In this document: piece by piece, positions 8,536 to 15,483 of the stretch | Position numbering within the stretch: position 1 is the first letter of the stretch | Layout: every line of letters starts with the position of its first letter | From: an uncultured Pseudomonadales bacterium | Lineage (GTDB): Bacteria > Pseudomonadota > Gammaproteobacteria > Pseudomonadales > Cellvibrionaceae | Assembly (NCBI GenBank): GCA_938048505.1 | Contig: CALIUX010000046.1 | Span: 1 to 15,902, forward strand | Length of the DNA stretch: 15,902 nt | Reading direction: 5' to 3' | Notes under the pieces: generated by a model | What the model saw: the letters and a program-made list of their open reading frames with translations, nothing else | Told to the model about the DNA's origin: nothing | The model's database searches: none | Made by a program: the position numbers and the translations under genes

Positions 8536-9864
8536 TTAAGCATCGCATTGGGTGCGAGCCGCTTTGATATAAGCTACAGCCTCGATCAATATATGTTGTG
8601 CAATACGGTGTTTGGAAGCTTTTGGAATAGGGTGCTCTGAATGTGCTGTGAAAATCGTTACTGCATTTTCATCACTATTAAAGCCAATAGTGTTGTCTGA
8701 TACATCATTCGCGACAATCATATCCAAGTTTTTGCTTTGTAATTTTTTCTGTGCATATTGCCGGACATTTTGTGTTTCAGCAGCAAAGCCAATCACAGTT
8801 GGGCGGTTATTTTTTAGCGTGGCAACCTGTGCAATGATGTCAGGGTTTTTTGTTAACTCGATTGTCATCGTCTGCTCCTTGCCTTTTTTGATTTTCTGGT
8901 CTGCTGCTTGGCAGGGCCTGAAGTCAGCCACGGCAGCAGCGCCAATAAACATATCAGCCCCATGTGCGAGCTTGAGGCTTGCCTCGGCCATTTCAGCCGC
9001 AGTAACAATAGAGTGAAAATGCACATTATCTGGCGCTGCGAGTTTTGTCGGGCCGCTAATTAAATGCACTGTCGCGCCGGCTTTTTGTGCTTGCTCTGCT
9101 AAAGCGTAGCCCATCTTACCCGAGCTTTCATTGCTGATATAGCGCACAGGGTCGATTGCTTCACGTGTTGGCCCTGCCGTAATCACAACCGTTTTGCCTG
9201 CTAGTATGGGCTCAATGGTATCGGCTGCGGGTATGGCTGTTGTTGTAGATGTTGTTGTAGGTGAAGCTGTAGGTGATGTTGAGGGTGATTCAATCGCCGA
9301 TGCAGAGCCTGTTTCTGCAATAGCTTGCTCAATATGTGCAACCAATTCGACAGGTTCCAGCATTCTACCGAGCCCTACATCGCCACATGCTTGCGAGCCG
9401 CTACCGGGGCCCCATATTTTAAAGTGTGGATATTGTGCAACTTTTTGTATATTACTTTGGGTGACGGGGTTGTGCCACATTGCTTGATTCATTGCTGGCG
9501 CAAAAGCGATAGGGCAAGAAGACGCTAAACATACGGTGGTGAGTAAATCGTTGGCTAAGCCGTTAACGCAGCGGGCTAACGTATCGGCACTGGCTGGCGC
9601 AATGACAATAATGTCTGCCCAGCGAGCCAATTCAATATGCCCCATGCCAGCCTCTGCTGCAGGGTCTAAGAGCGAGTTGCGAACGATATTGCCTGATAAT
9701 GCTTGTAGCGTGAGTGGAGTAATGAACGCTTCTGCAGCGGGTGTCATGACCACTTGCACCTCTGCCCCAAGATCTTTGAGGCGACGAATAAGTTCGGTGC
9801 TTTTGTAGGCGGCAATGCCCCCTGTAACGCCTAGTAGAACATGAATATTTTTTAGTGTGCTCAT
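8536..9864 (-). CDS. coaBC: Bifunctional CoaBC (Dfp), coenzyme A synthesis
   Basis: This enzyme couples phosphopantothenate to cysteine (CoaB, C-terminal) and decarboxylates the product to 4'-phosphopantetheine (CoaC, N-terminal, FMN-dependent). It is 442 residues. CoaC features are GVTGGIAAYK (12-21), the catalytic His in GMGHIELARWAD (His76), PAMN (123-126) and the substrate-flap Cys160 in SQACGDVGLGRM. CoaB features are ITAGPTREAIDPVRYISN (228-245) with Asn245 and SSGKMG, AAVADF (310-315), the lysine cluster KIKKGK (324-329) and a C-terminal ANDVSDNTIGF. Between the domains is an unusual Ser/Thr/Pro/Ala-rich linker (about 186-218). The ATG at 9864 has AAGG about six bases upstream. The gene is divergent from radC, as in E. 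coli. No dut gene follows it. Confidence 0.97.
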   Translation of the reverse strand: MSTLKNIHVLLGVTGGIAAYKSTELIRRLKDLGAEVQVVMTPAAEAFITPLTLQALSGNIVRNSLLDPAAEAGMGHIELARWADIIVIAPASADTLARCVNGLANDLLTTVCLASSCPIAFAPAMNQAMWHNPVTQSNIQKVAQYPHFKIWGPGSGSQACGDVGLGRMLEPVELVAHIEQAIAETGSASAIESPSTSPTASPTTTSTTTAIPAADTIEPILAGKTVVITAGPTREAIDPVRYISNESSGKMGYALAEQAQKAGATVHLISGPTKLAAPDNVHFHSIVTAAEMAEASLKLAHGADMFIGAAAVADFRPCQAADQKIKKGKEQTMTIELTKNPDIIAQVATLKNNRPTVIGFAAETQNVRQYAQKKLQSKNLDMIVANDVSDNTIGFNSDENAVTIFTAHSEHPIPKASKHRIAQHILIEAVAYIKAARTQCDA

Positions 9865-9943
9865 GACAACCTTAAAATCAGTACTTTTACCGCGTCGCAG
9901 TCTATGCTTCGATAAGTACAGTAGAATCAGTGATTGCGAAAAT

Positions 9944-9991
9944 AATCGTTTGGAATATGATCGTTAGATGCAATCGTTAAAAACAATCGTT
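9944..9991. repeat. Four spaced AATCGTT-type direct repeats
   Basis: AATCGTT occurs at 9944-9950, 9972-9978 and 9985-9991, and GATCGTT at 9959-9965. Start-to-start spacings are 15, 13 and 13 bases, close to but not exactly helical. The array begins 80 bases upstream of the coaBC ATG. Its layout resembles an iterated operator, but I do not recognise the motif. It is too small for a CRISPR array and has no initiator gene beside it to suggest plasmid-type iterons. Confidence 0.7.
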
Positions 9992-10159
9992 TAAGCGAAC
10001 AATGCAGCTCGCAAATGCGCTCAAGAGTCCATTTGAAAGTAGTTTGGCACCGCAATCGATTGAATAGGCCCTACGATACCAAATATCCAAGAGGATATTA
10101 AACGTAGGAAGAAAAAACAGAAAGAAAAGATAGAATAGCATTGCTATTTGTAATGCCAT
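9977..10159 (-). CDS. Possible 60-residue membrane protein (doubtful)
   Basis: A minus-strand frame begins at the ATG at 10159, with AAGG about eight bases upstream, and would encode 60 residues. The N-terminal third is strongly hydrophobic ([21 protein letters not shown]), followed by a short basic stretch (YRR). It points toward coaBC in the gap where no known gene is expected. The hydrophobicity comes from a pyrimidine-rich tract and could be accidental. The frame also overlaps the direct repeats at its 3' end. I know of no family that matches. Confidence 0.2.
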   Translation of the reverse strand: MALQIAMLFYLFFLFFLPTFNILLDIWYRRAYSIDCGAKLLSNGLLSAFASCIVRLNDCF

Positions 10160-10219
10160 ACTCTCGACCTTGAATGGATACGGACAAAGTTGATCAACAC
10201 ACAAAGGAGGTGTGACCCT

Positions 10220-10894
10220 ATGGCGATAAGTGATTGGCCTGCTACCGAACGACCCCGTGAAAAACTCTTGCATCGTGGCGCTAAAGCCTTGACTGATGCT
10301 GAGTTGCTGGCCATTTTTTTGCGAACTGGCGTTTCGGGTAAGAGTGCAGTGGATCTTGCCTTAGAGCTACTGTCTGATTTTAAGGGGTTGCGAAACCTTT
10401 TAAATGCTACCCAAAGTGACTTTTGCTCTGGCTTGGGGCTTGGCCAAGCTAAGTATGCTCAGCTTCAGGCGGTATTGGAAATGGCCGCGCGCTGTTATAC
10501 CGAAACCTTGCAGCAGCGTGATATTGTGGGAGGAATTGCCGAGGCTAAGCAGTTGGCCGTGCTGCGTTTGTCGGGCTTGCAGCATGAAGTTTTTGCGGCT
10601 TTTTTCTTGGATACACAGCATCGGTTGATACAGTTCCAGGAGCTATTTATTGGCACTATTGATGGAGCTGATGTCTACCCGCGCGAAGTGGCTAAGCAAG
10701 CGCTGAAGCTAAACGCTGCTGCGGTCATTTTTGCTCATAACCATCCTTCCGGTTGTCATCAGCCCAGTCAGGCTGACCATCAACTGACCCGTACATTGAT
10801 TGATGCGCTCGACCTTTTGGGGGTTCGCGTACTGGATCATCTTATTGTGGGGCAGGGTGTACCACTCTCTTTTGCTGAAAAGGGTTGGTTGTAA
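10220..10894 (+). CDS. radC: RadC-family JAMM-domain protein (UPF0758)
   Basis: RadC proteins have an N-terminal helix-hairpin-helix-like region and a C-terminal JAMM metalloprotease-like domain. Their biochemical role is unsettled, and the historical link to radiation repair in E. coli was later questioned. This protein has 224 residues, as expected. It starts [23 protein letters not shown], contains [12 protein letters not shown] (71-82), and has the JAMM motif with Glu123, HNHPSG (173-178, His173 and His175) and Asp186 in PSQAD. I chose the ATG at 10220 because an exceptionally strong ribosome site, AAAGGAGGTG, lies eight bases upstream. A TTG at 10190 in frame would place that site inside the coding region. 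It is divergent from coaBC and followed by the rpmB promoter. Confidence 0.96.
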   Translation: MAISDWPATERPREKLLHRGAKALTDAELLAIFLRTGVSGKSAVDLALELLSDFKGLRNLLNATQSDFCSGLGLGQAKYAQLQAVLEMAARCYTETLQQRDIVGGIAEAKQLAVLRLSGLQHEVFAAFFLDTQHRLIQFQELFIGTIDGADVYPREVAKQALKLNAAAVIFAHNHPSGCHQPSQADHQLTRTLIDALDLLGVRVLDHLIVGQGVPLSFAEKGWL

Positions 10895-11011
10895 AGTAGT
10901 GCACCATGGTTTGCGCCATCGCCATCATATAGTTAAGAAAAAACCGATTGATCGACTTGACGCTAAGACGCGCTTGATTCATCAAATAACAGGGTGTTTA
11001 GCGGATATTGT

Positions 11012-11040
11012 TTGATTACTGAGGGCCGTTCTGGTATAAA
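11012..11040 (+). promoter_or_regulatory. Sigma-70 promoter of rpmB-rpmG
   Basis: TTGATT (11012-11017) and TATAAA (11035-11040) are separated by 17 bases, the optimal spacing. Transcription should start near 11047, leaving a leader of about 350 bases before the rpmB ATG. The 117 bases between the radC stop and this promoter hold no gene or terminator that I can see. Confidence 0.7.
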
Positions 11041-11395
11041 ACGCGCCTATTTTCGGCCAGCCACAGGGTGCGCTTGTTTTTTATACAAGTTCATTCAGTT
11101 TGATGTGGTCTCTCAGAACAGGGCTTTTTGCCAAGTACGAGACTGAGACCGGATTGGGGTGCATCGCCTCTGTTGTGAATAGATAACGTTCGCAGTAGCA
11201 GGCTTGAGCAGGTCTTATCCACTTTTAGCGTTTATACGCTTCAGTGAGTACAACACGTTTAAATGCAACACGTTTAAAAAAGCCCCGAGATTTTGTGGCT
11301 ACCTTCTATTCATGCCGACTGCGTTTCTTAGTAGTTGTGCAGCGGCATAGGGGCGGCCTTTTAAAAACGAATTGACGATTTAAAGAGGCAGAGCA
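11041..11395 (+). promoter_or_regulatory. Long structured 5' leader of rpmB-rpmG
   Basis: From the predicted start near 11047 to the rpmB ATG there is no good ORF but several stems. GGTCTC (11107-11112) pairs GAGACC (11145-11150) around an inner GGC-TTTTT-GCC hairpin (11122-11132). AGCG-TTTATA-CGCT forms a small hairpin at 11227-11240. ATGCCG-A-CTGC (11312-11322) pairs GCAG-CGGCAT (11339-11348), 10 bp with one bulge. Outside that last hairpin, GCCCC (11282-11286) can pair GGGGC (11350-11354), and the competing pair AGCC (11281-11284)/GGCT (11297-11300) would exclude it. Alternative pairing close to the start codon is typical of autogenous ribosomal-protein control, but I know of no described leader for L28, so a regulatory role is inference. 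No intrinsic terminator lies in it. Confidence 0.5.
11251..11278 (+). repeat. Two copies of CAACACGTTTAAA in the rpmB leader
   Basis: The identical 13-mer CAACACGTTTAAA occurs at 11251-11263 and 11266-11278, a 15-base period. It lies just before the GCCCC strand of the terminal leader stem. Each copy contains the palindromic core ACGT followed by TTAAA. It may be a duplicated binding site or a recent slippage duplication. Confidence 0.85.
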
Positions 11396-11632
11396 ATGTC
11401 TAAGGTATGTCAGGTTACAGGCAAGCGCCCCGTAACAGGTAACAATGTTTCTCATGCAAAAAACCACACTAAGCGTCGTTTTTTGCCAAACCTTCATTCT
11501 CACCGCTTTTGGGTTGAGTCTGAAAACCGCTTCGTGAAGCTGCGCCTTTCTTCTAAAGGTATGCGCATCATCGATAAAAAAGGTATCGATCAAGTGCTTG
11601 CTGAGCTTCGTGCTCGCGGCGAAAAAGTATAA
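11396..11632 (+). CDS. rpmB: Large-subunit ribosomal protein bL28
   Basis: bL28 is a component of the 50S subunit. The 78-residue length is exactly that of the family. The N-terminus [33 protein letters not shown] and the later [20 protein letters not shown] are diagnostic. An AGAGG ribosome site lies upstream of the ATG. It is the first gene of an rpmB-rpmG operon that has its own promoter and a long leader, and a strong terminator after rpmG. Confidence 0.98.
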   Translation: MSKVCQVTGKRPVTGNNVSHAKNHTKRRFLPNLHSHRFWVESENRFVKLRLSSKGMRIIDKKGIDQVLAELRARGEKV

Positions 11633-11661
11633 TTTGGCCCACTCGCTAAGAGGAATAAACC

Positions 11662-11817
11662 ATGCGTGATAAAATCCGTTTGAACTCAAGTGCCGGTACT
11701 GGCCATTTCTATACCACAACTAAAAACAAGCGCACTATGCCTGAGAAAATGGAGATCAAAAAATATGATCCTGTTGTTCGTAAGCATGTGATGTACAAAG
11801 AAGGCAAAATCAAGTAG
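11662..11817 (+). CDS. rpmG: Large-subunit ribosomal protein bL33
   Basis: This 51-residue, highly basic 50S protein begins [20 protein letters not shown] and continues [16 protein letters not shown], ending EGKIK before TAG. Those features are diagnostic for bL33. It has no cysteines, so it is the zinc-free form, which does not depend on zinc supply. The ATG at 11662 has AGAGGA about seven bases upstream. It lies 29 bases after rpmB, in the standard rpmB-rpmG pair. Confidence 0.98.
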   Translation: MRDKIRLNSSAGTGHFYTTTKNKRTMPEKMEIKKYDPVVRKHVMYKEGKIK

Positions 11818-11833
11818 TTGATGATGGCTTTAT

Positions 11834-11862
11834 AAAAAAACCCAGCTTTTGCTGGGTTTTTT
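11834..11862 (+). terminator. Rho-independent terminator of rpmB-rpmG
   Basis: CCCAGC (11841-11846), a TTTT loop and GCTGGG (11851-11856) form a GC-rich stem followed by six T (11857-11862) and preceded by seven A (11834-11840). The A and T runs can extend the stem to about 12 bp, so it could also act on the other strand. It starts 16 bases after the rpmG stop. Confidence 0.95.
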
Positions 11863-11894
11863 GCGTTATGGGTGACTGCATTTTAGTTTTTATC

Positions 11895-11936
11895 CGTACT
11901 TCGTACTTAAATGATAAATAATATTAGTTATTTAAG
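11895..11936. repeat. Short repeats and AT-rich inverted repeat before mutM
   Basis: CGTACTT is repeated directly at 11895-11901 and 11902-11908. CTTAAAT (11906-11912) is the reverse complement of ATTTAAG (11930-11936) across a 17-base centre. They lie between the rpmG terminator and mutM, where the mutM promoter should be. The A/T-rich centre may contain a -10 element, but I cannot fix its partner. Confidence 0.5.
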
Positions 11937-11994
11937 CCGGTTTGGGTTCAGAGGCTAACCGACCGGTTGGGTTCTATCAGCAAAAGGTCTTTTT

Positions 11995-12813
11995 ATGCCC
12001 GAGTTACCTGAAGTTGAAACTACCAAAAACGGTGTTGCACCGTTTTGTGAGCAAAAAACGCTAGAGCATTTTGTAGTGCGTAATGGCCGTTTGCGCTGGC
12101 CGGTAGATAGTACGCTAGCAGAGCATTTACCTGGAAATCGAGTCAAAAGCTTATCTCGCCGAGGAAAATATCTGCTCATGCATTTTGAGCATGGCACATT
12201 GCTCATTCATTTGGGGATGTCTGGTAGTTTGCGTGTTGTTGAAACACTCGCGCCGATAGGCAAACATGACCATATCGATATGCTGTTTTCAGGCGGGTAT
12301 ATCCTGCGTTTTAATGACCCTCGCCGCTTTGGTGCCTTTGTTTGGCATGAGGGCCCTGCAGTTGAAGCGCATTCTTTGCTATCGCATTTGGGCCCTGAGC
12401 CTCTGTCTGGTGACTTTTCAGCTGAATACTTGGTAAGTAAAGCGAAGGGCCGAAAAGTGCCGCTTAAACAGCTTGTGATGGATGCGAAAGTGGTTGTGGG
12501 TGTGGGCAATATCTACGCTAATGAGGCATTGCATGCCGCTGGGTTACATCCGTTAAAGAGCGCAGGTCAATTGTCGCACCCCAAAGCCCAGCGGTTAGTC
12601 AGTGAAATTAAAAGGGTCTTACAGCGCTCCATTACACAAGGTGGGACAACTCTAAGGGATTTTGTAGGTGGGGATGGGAAGCCAGGGTATTTTGCACAGC
12701 AGCTTAATGTTTATGGGCGAGGGGGCGAGCCCTGCCGGCACTGTGCAAAACCTCTAACTGAAAAGCGCCTTCAAAACCGAACAACTGTTTATTGCACACT
12801 TTGCCAGAAGTAG
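11995..12813 (+). CDS. mutM: Formamidopyrimidine-DNA glycosylase (Fpg/MutM)
   Basis: This base-excision repair enzyme removes 8-oxoguanine and formamidopyrimidines and cuts the resulting abasic site by beta/delta-elimination. It has 272 residues, the family norm (E. coli 269). The N-terminal PELPEVETT supplies the catalytic proline (residue 2, exposed once Met is removed) and Glu3. The conserved lysine is in RRGKYL (Lys58). NDPRRFG (107-113) and the helix-two-turn-helix stretch VGVGNIYANEALHAAGLHP (168-186) are present. The C-terminal zinc finger has Cys247, Cys250, Cys267 and Cys270, and the NRTTVYC loop. AAAGG lies seven bases upstream of the ATG. It follows rpmG as in E. coli, but a terminator separates them, so it is transcribed independently. 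Confidence 0.97.
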   Translation: MPELPEVETTKNGVAPFCEQKTLEHFVVRNGRLRWPVDSTLAEHLPGNRVKSLSRRGKYLLMHFEHGTLLIHLGMSGSLRVVETLAPIGKHDHIDMLFSGGYILRFNDPRRFGAFVWHEGPAVEAHSLLSHLGPEPLSGDFSAEYLVSKAKGRKVPLKQLVMDAKVVVGVGNIYANEALHAAGLHPLKSAGQLSHPKAQRLVSEIKRVLQRSITQGGTTLRDFVGGDGKPGYFAQQLNVYGRGGEPCRHCAKPLTEKRLQNRTTVYCTLCQK

Positions 12814-12912
12814 TATTGGCCGGTCTTGTTAGGCAAAAGTAAATGCTTGCGGCCTATGCTAGACTGCGCAGCCTTTTCGTTATGACACTCTATATATTGC
12901 GCAGGAGCAGTT

Positions 12913-13530
12913 ATGTCTAAATATGCCTCAACAGAGCAAAAAGTAAGTTATGGTATTGGTCGTCAGCTAGGTGATCAATTGTTGGCCAACCCTTTTGACG
13001 GGATGGACATAGATGCCGTAACCGATGGTCTAAAGGATGCGTTTGCAGGTAAAGAATTTGCTGTTGAGCGTTCTGAATTGGATGCTGCATTTAAAGAAAT
13101 CAGTGCGCGTATTCAAGCTGAACGAGCGGAGCAGGCCAAAGATCAAGCGAAAGAAGGCGAAGCCTTCCTTGCTGAAAATGCTAAAAAAGAGGGTGTTGTC
13201 ACACTTGAGTCGGGTTTGCAGTATGAAGTGATGACAGAAGGCAGTGGCGAAAAGCCAACTAAAACGTCGACTGTTCGCACTCATTACCACGGCACACTAA
13301 TAGATGGTTCGATTTTTGATAGCTCAGTGGATCGTGGTGAGCCAGCAGAATTTCGCGTTGATGGTGTTATTGCAGGCTGGACAGAAGCGCTGCAGTTGAT
13401 GCCTGTAGGTTCGAAGTGGCGTTTATCGATTCCTTATGATCTTGCATACGGTGAGCGTGGTGCTGGTGGTGCAATTGGGCCTTATGCAGCACTGGTATTT
13501 GAAGTTGAGCTGATTGCGATTGTTAGCTAA
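12913..13530 (+). CDS. fklB: FKBP-type peptidyl-prolyl isomerase, FklB/FKBP22 type
   Basis: This protein catalyses cis-trans isomerisation of peptidyl-prolyl bonds and assists folding. With 205 residues it matches E. coli FklB (206). The N-terminal dimerisation domain (about 5-95) is helical and ends in a long charged Glu/Lys/Ala helix. The FKBP domain (about 97-203) contains VRTHYHGTLIDGSIFDSS (121-138), GVIAGWTEALQLMPVGSKWR (151-170) and IPYDLAYGERG (173-183), with pocket residues Tyr125, Asp136, Phe147, Val152, Ile153 and Trp156 in place. No signal peptide is visible, so I predict a cytoplasmic location, unlike MIP or FkpA. AGGAG precedes the ATG. rdgC follows 17 bases after the stop, so the two are probably co-transcribed. 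Confidence 0.95.
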   Translation: MSKYASTEQKVSYGIGRQLGDQLLANPFDGMDIDAVTDGLKDAFAGKEFAVERSELDAAFKEISARIQAERAEQAKDQAKEGEAFLAENAKKEGVVTLESGLQYEVMTEGSGEKPTKTSTVRTHYHGTLIDGSIFDSSVDRGEPAEFRVDGVIAGWTEALQLMPVGSKWRLSIPYDLAYGERGAGGAIGPYAALVFEVELIAIVS

Positions 13531-13547
13531 GTAAGCGGATAAATGTT

Positions 13548-14447
13548 ATGTGGTTTAAAAACCTTCGCCTTTATCGCTTAAATGAGGCTTTTTCGCTAAC
13601 TGCTGAGGTGCTCAATGAGCATCTTAGTGGTAAAACCTTTGAGCCTTGCGGCAAGCTGGATTTGCAGCGACAAGGCTTTGTGCCGCCTTTAGGGCGCCAC
13701 TCTGATCTGCTTGTGCATGCTATTCCCGGTTTTATGATGGTTGCCCTTAAGCGCCAAGAGAAAATCTTGCCTGCTGGTGTTGTGCGTGAAGCCCTAGAGG
13801 AAAAAGTACAAGCTATCAGTGATCAAGAAGGGCGTCGTGTTAGCCGTAAAGAGCGTGATGGCTTAAAAGATGAGCTGATCTTTGAGCTATTGCCCAAAGC
13901 GTTTGTCAAAAATGCGGTAGATTACGCTTACATTGCCACCCAGCAAAACTACGTTGTGATCAATAGTAGTTCGGCCTCGCGAGCTGAGGCATTGTTGTCG
14001 GCATTAAGAGAAGTCTTAGGTTCGCTGCCTTGCGTGCCCGTGAGTGCTAAAAGTCCGCCTACGCAGCATTTAACGCATTGGTTGTTGGAGTCACCCGCGG
14101 CAGGCTTTGAACTGGGTGATGAGTGTGAACTCAAAGCAGCTAAAGACGAGCGTGTTATTCGTTGTAAAAAGCAAGACCTCACGGCAGATGAAGTCCTAAA
14201 TCATTTGCATTCTGGCATGACGGTCAATAAATTAGCGTTTAATTGGCGTGATATGATCAGCGGTGTTATCGAAGATGACTTAGCGATTAAGCGCTTGCGT
14301 TTTGGCGATGACATCAAAGATAAAGCGGCTGATTCGCATGCTGAAACAGCAGCAGAAGAGTTTGATGCTGAGTTTGCGATTATGACGCTAGAGCTGCAAC
14401 ACTTTATTGAGGCGCTCGAAAAAACCTTTGGCTTTGAGCAAAGTTAA
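13548..14447 (+). CDS. rdgC: Recombination-associated protein RdgC
   Basis: RdgC forms a ring-shaped dimer that binds double-stranded DNA, localises to the nucleoid and can limit RecA filament formation. The 299-residue length is close to that of E. coli (303). Diagnostic stretches are MWFKNLRLYRLNEAFSL, a FVPPLGRHSDLLVH segment, EEKVQAISDQEGRRVSRKERDGLKDE read as two parts around residues 84-109, LGSLPCVPVS, IRCKKQDLTADE and LAIKRLRFGDDI. The ribosome site is weak (AAGCGG upstream), fitting translation from an fklB-rdgC transcript. Confidence 0.96.
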   Translation: MWFKNLRLYRLNEAFSLTAEVLNEHLSGKTFEPCGKLDLQRQGFVPPLGRHSDLLVHAIPGFMMVALKRQEKILPAGVVREALEEKVQAISDQEGRRVSRKERDGLKDELIFELLPKAFVKNAVDYAYIATQQNYVVINSSSASRAEALLSALREVLGSLPCVPVSAKSPPTQHLTHWLLESPAAGFELGDECELKAAKDERVIRCKKQDLTADEVLNHLHSGMTVNKLAFNWRDMISGVIEDDLAIKRLRFGDDIKDKAADSHAETAAEEFDAEFAIMTLELQHFIEALEKTFGFEQS

Positions 14448-14463
14448 TCAACTCAGAAGTAGT

Positions 14464-14485
14464 GATTCTTTGAATCTTGTTTTTT
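14464..14485 (+). terminator. Weak candidate terminator of fklB-rdgC
   Basis: GATTC-TTT-GAATC (14464-14476) forms a 5-bp stem followed directly by TTGTTTTTT (14477-14485), 17 bases past the rdgC stop. The stem is short and has only two G:C pairs, so its efficiency is doubtful. Confidence 0.4.
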
Positions 14486-14559
14486 AAATACTGCAATGTA
14501 AATGTTGTTTGATTGTCTCTTAGTCAACTCTAAAAGCTTAATATAAAAATGCGATAGAT

Positions 14560-15270
14560 ATGCTTGCTGTAAAACACATCCTTAAAATTGATATTCAGTC
14601 TTTTAAGCGCTCTATTTATGAGCTTTTGAAGTCGTTATGCCTATTTGGGGTGTGTATGGCTTTTGGTGGTATGGCTTGGGTAGGACCTGCCAATGCGCAA
14701 AATGCACCTGTCGTGCAGCCATCACCTAAGCCAACATCTAAGCCATCTGCACAGAAGCCGCTTGCAAAGCCAAAAAACTCGCGAGCAACCCCTCTTCAAG
14801 AAACGGCCGCAGCAAAATTGCTTGCTATGGCGCTCAATACTCATATTCCATTGGTACTGCATGAAGAAAAAGACGCGCCGTGGATGGGGGGTAAACGCAG
14901 CATTAAAATGACTAAGGCGGGTAAGCCAGTACTTGATAGCAGCCGTGACAAGATGAGTGTTACGCTACCTGTCAAAGCCTCGTTGCGAGGCAATATTAAT
15001 ACTGATCTGATGCTGCTTAAAGTACAAGCCAATTGCCAAGCCGATTTCATTGCACCTGCCAAGTTATTTTTTGATGTGGATTTTAAGCAAAAAAAATTGA
15101 AAGTAGATGTTTCTATTGCTGTCACTGTGCCACCGGTTATGGCAAATTGTGAAGGGTATGAGCTGCCTGTGCAGCAGATCATACAAGCAGTAGTTGAGCA
15201 GCAAAAGAGTCAGTGGGAGCAAAAGTTGCAGAAGCAAGTTGATCAAGCTATATCAGAGCTTGGATTGTAG
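14560..15270 (+). CDS. Secreted protein of unknown function
   Basis: I do not recognise this 236-residue protein. A basic N-region and a hydrophobic segment (about 25-44) end in ANA, so signal peptidase I cleavage after residue 46 is likely. A Pro/Lys/Ala-rich low-complexity linker (about 49-75) follows. The mature domain (about 78-236) has an amphipathic N-terminal helix, alternating beta-like stretches (MSVTLPVKASLRGNI, KLFFDVDFKQKKLKVDVSI) and a long C-terminal helix rich in Gln and Lys. Two mature cysteines (159 and 197) could form a disulfide. The long beta strands capped by helices recall periplasmic lipid-binding (TULIP/YceB-like) folds, but that is a guess. No clear Shine-Dalgarno precedes the ATG. 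A TATAAA a few bases upstream would give a very short leader. It is separated from rdgC by a weak terminator. Confidence 0.8.
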   Translation: MLAVKHILKIDIQSFKRSIYELLKSLCLFGVCMAFGGMAWVGPANAQNAPVVQPSPKPTSKPSAQKPLAKPKNSRATPLQETAAAKLLAMALNTHIPLVLHEEKDAPWMGGKRSIKMTKAGKPVLDSSRDKMSVTLPVKASLRGNINTDLMLLKVQANCQADFIAPAKLFFDVDFKQKKLKVDVSIAVTVPPVMANCEGYELPVQQIIQAVVEQQKSQWEQKLQKQVDQAISELGL

Positions 15271-15273
15271 CGT

Positions 15274-15317
15274 GGCTTATCGCTTTGCTTAAGCGTCAGC
15301 AGTTGCCCCTTTTTTTT
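15274..15317 (+). terminator. Candidate terminator after the secreted-protein gene
   Basis: CGCTT-TGCTT-AAGCG (15281-15295) forms a 5-bp hairpin. An outer GGC (15274-15276)/GCC (15305-15307) pairing could close it just before an uninterrupted T-run (15310-15317). The inner stem is 14 bases from the T-run, so the structure is only moderately convincing. Confidence 0.4.
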
Positions 15318-15415
15318 ATTGGCATGCTTGCTGTAATATTGATGCGGCATAGCGTTTCATTAAATGCTTATTTTTAACCCTTATCGATCAGAATAATATT
15401 AAAAAAATAAGAGAA

Positions 15416-15444
15416 TTGTCACTTCATAATAGACATGGTCTAAA
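15416..15444 (+). promoter_or_regulatory. Candidate promoter of the right-edge gene
   Basis: TTGTCA (15416-15421) and TCTAAA (15439-15444) are separated by 17 bases, matching consensus at five and four of six positions. They lie about 40 bases upstream of the ATG at 15484 and follow an A/T-rich stretch. Confidence 0.5.
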
Positions 15445-15483
15445 TAATTGGAGCGCATTTTCTATAAGAGTTAGGTTTTATTT

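Larger units (their letters stand above)
9865..10219. other. Divergent coaBC/radC intergenic region
   Basis: This 355-base region separates divergent genes. It holds four AATCGTT-type direct repeats near coaBC (9944-9991), a perfect 7-bp hairpin with a four-base loop (AATATCC/GGATATT, 10082-10099), a 6-bp inverted repeat (AATAGC/GCTATT, 10134-10148), and a possible 60-codon minus-strand frame. I could not pick convincing -35/-10 pairs for either flanking gene. No SOS box of the CTGT-N8-ACAG type is visible. Confidence 0.6.

Noticed and set aside
9944..9991. The spaced direct repeats as a CRISPR array or plasmid iterons
   Set aside because: The units are only 7 bases, the spacers 6-8 bases, and no cas or replication initiator gene is present.
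11215..11223. TTATCCACT, one mismatch from a DnaA box
   Set aside because: A single site without a cluster, AT-rich unwinding region or dnaA/dnaN/parAB context does not support an origin.
11306..11719. 137-codon minus-strand frame over rpmB-rpmG
   Set aside because: It is antisense to two certain ribosomal protein genes, and their coding constraint explains it.
12819..12856. GGCCG/CGGCC pairing after mutM as a terminator
   Set aside because: The loop is long and no U-run follows, so nothing supports intrinsic termination there.
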